Origin: an uncultured Verrucomicrobia subdivision 3 bacterium
GTDB lineage: Bacteria > Verrucomicrobiota > Verrucomicrobiae > Limisphaerales > CAMLLE01
Assembly: GCA_946480555.1 (NCBI GenBank)
Contig: CAMLLE010000267.1
Span: forward strand, 1 to 5,307
DNA length: 5,307 nt
Direction of reading: 5' to 3'
The notes below the pieces were generated by a model. That model searched no databases. It saw nothing but the letters and a program-made list of their open reading frames with translations, and was not told where the DNA came from. This document shows, piece after piece, positions 4,841 to 5,307 of the stretch. Numbering within the stretch: position 1 is the stretch's first letter; every line of letters starts with the position of its first letter. The position numbers were made by a program, and so were the translations under genes.

Positions 4841-5307
4841 ATGAAAACCATGCTTCGCGCCATGACGTTGCTCGGAATCGCATTGGCACTGCCCACGAAG
4901 GCAGCGGATTCCATCAAGTTCACCGAAAAACTCACTGACAAGCTGGTGACGTTTCGCGATCCCTACTACGGCGGAACGTTCACCGACGAAGTCACCGTCA
5001 TCAGCGGCAGCGTCAACGCCAGCATCACAGTTCTGGGCCTTTCACAGGCGATCATAGACGATTACAGCGAGTTCTTCTTCTCATTGGGAGGCGCGGAGTT
5101 CACGGCCTATGGGATGGATGCCGACGCGGCAACCGCGAACTCCGTCACGTTCTACCTTCGTGCCGGCGGTGATTATTACGGAATGGGACCCCGCGTCGGC
5201 CAGATTACGTTCGCGCGCAAAGGAGATGTGCTGACGCTGACCGGTCAGTCGTCGAATTTGGACGGCGATTCGTTCGTCGCTGAGGATGAACGGCCTTTCG
5301 ATTATTA
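4841..5307 (+). CDS. Exported beta-rich protein of unknown function (5' part, runs off the window)
   Basis: The frame opens at ATG 4841 and stays open to the last base: 155 codons plus two bases, with no stop, so the C terminus lies outside the window. GGAGGCGGA at 4822-4830 is a plausible ribosome site. The first 22 residues form a clear signal peptide: a basic start (MKTMLR), a hydrophobic core (AMTLLGIALALP), and likely cleavage near TKA-A-D. The mature part is acidic, with many Gly, Thr, Ser and aromatic residues and alternating patterns such as EVTVISGSVNASITVLGL, SVTFYLRAGGDYYGM and VGQITFARKGDVLTLTG. This suggests a beta-sandwich or another beta-sheet fold in the periplasm or outside the cell. 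There is no cysteine, no lipobox, and no catalytic motif I recognise. It follows the kinase on the same strand after 209 bases, which is too far to assume one operon. It could be a target or partner of the kinase pathway, but only its position hints at that. An alternative ATG at 4850 would shorten the signal peptide by three residues. Confidence 0.75.
   Translation, partial: MKTMLRAMTLLGIALALPTKAADSIKFTEKLTDKLVTFRDPYYGGTFTDEVTVISGSVNASITVLGLSQAIIDDYSEFFFSLGGAEFTAYGMDADAATANSVTFYLRAGGDYYGMGPRVGQITFARKGDVLTLTGQSSNLDGDSFVAEDERPFDY

Noticed and set aside
4699..4938. Plus-strand open frame of 79 codons across the start of the exported protein gene
   Set aside because: It overlaps, in another frame, a better gene with a signal peptide and ribosome site at 4841. 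The peptide itself has no domain character.
1..5307. tRNA, rRNA, CRISPR array, insertion sequence or attachment site
   Set aside because: Reading through both strands I saw no regular spaced repeats, transposase-like frame, terminal inverted repeats with target duplication, or tRNA-like cloverleaf.

Overview
The window most likely comes from a GC-rich member of the Verrucomicrobiota, perhaps a soil or freshwater Pedosphaera/Limisphaerales type. This is inferred from protein character, not from a marker gene. The central sensor kinase has a periplasmic two-component-regulator propeller, a Y_Y_Y domain, and a histidine kinase core with motifs GMAEVATSVLHNVGNVLNSV and GHGFGLHSGALAAKELGG. I associate that combination mainly with this phylum and its relatives. 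A small minus-strand gene also resembles short conserved proteins that I recall from the same group.

Layout: (1) bases 1-429 hold the 3' end of an unrecognised plus-strand gene that enters from outside the window. (2) Bases 430-641 are a convergent gap with only weak stem-loops. (3) Bases 642-899 are a small minus-strand gene for an 85-residue protein. (4) Bases 900-1157 are a divergent intergenic region. It has an AT-rich tract with alternating TTCTT/AAGAA words, and an 86-nt segment closed by a perfect 9-bp inverted repeat with an internal hairpin. (5) Bases 1158-4631 encode the sensor kinase: export signal, 14 propeller-like repeats (enough for two seven-bladed propellers), Y_Y_Y domain, one transmembrane helix, coiled coil, unusual H-box with an insert, and ATPase domain. 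(6) Bases 4632-4840 are intergenic, with two weak inverted repeats near the kinase end and a nested hairpin at the next gene's ribosome binding site. (7) Bases 4841-5307 are the start of an exported, beta-rich protein of unknown function that runs off the window end.

No response regulator, receiver domain, DNA-binding protein, RNA gene, mobile element or CRISPR array is visible. The kinase therefore looks like an orphan here, and its partner must be encoded elsewhere. The 3' exported protein lies on the same strand, but 209 bases and possible stem-loops separate it from the kinase, so co-transcription is uncertain. I see no convincing new multi-gene system. The points most worth checking are the His-Asn H-box with its insert, the possible structured leader of the kinase gene, and the possible ribosome-site-sequestering hairpin ahead of the exported protein.
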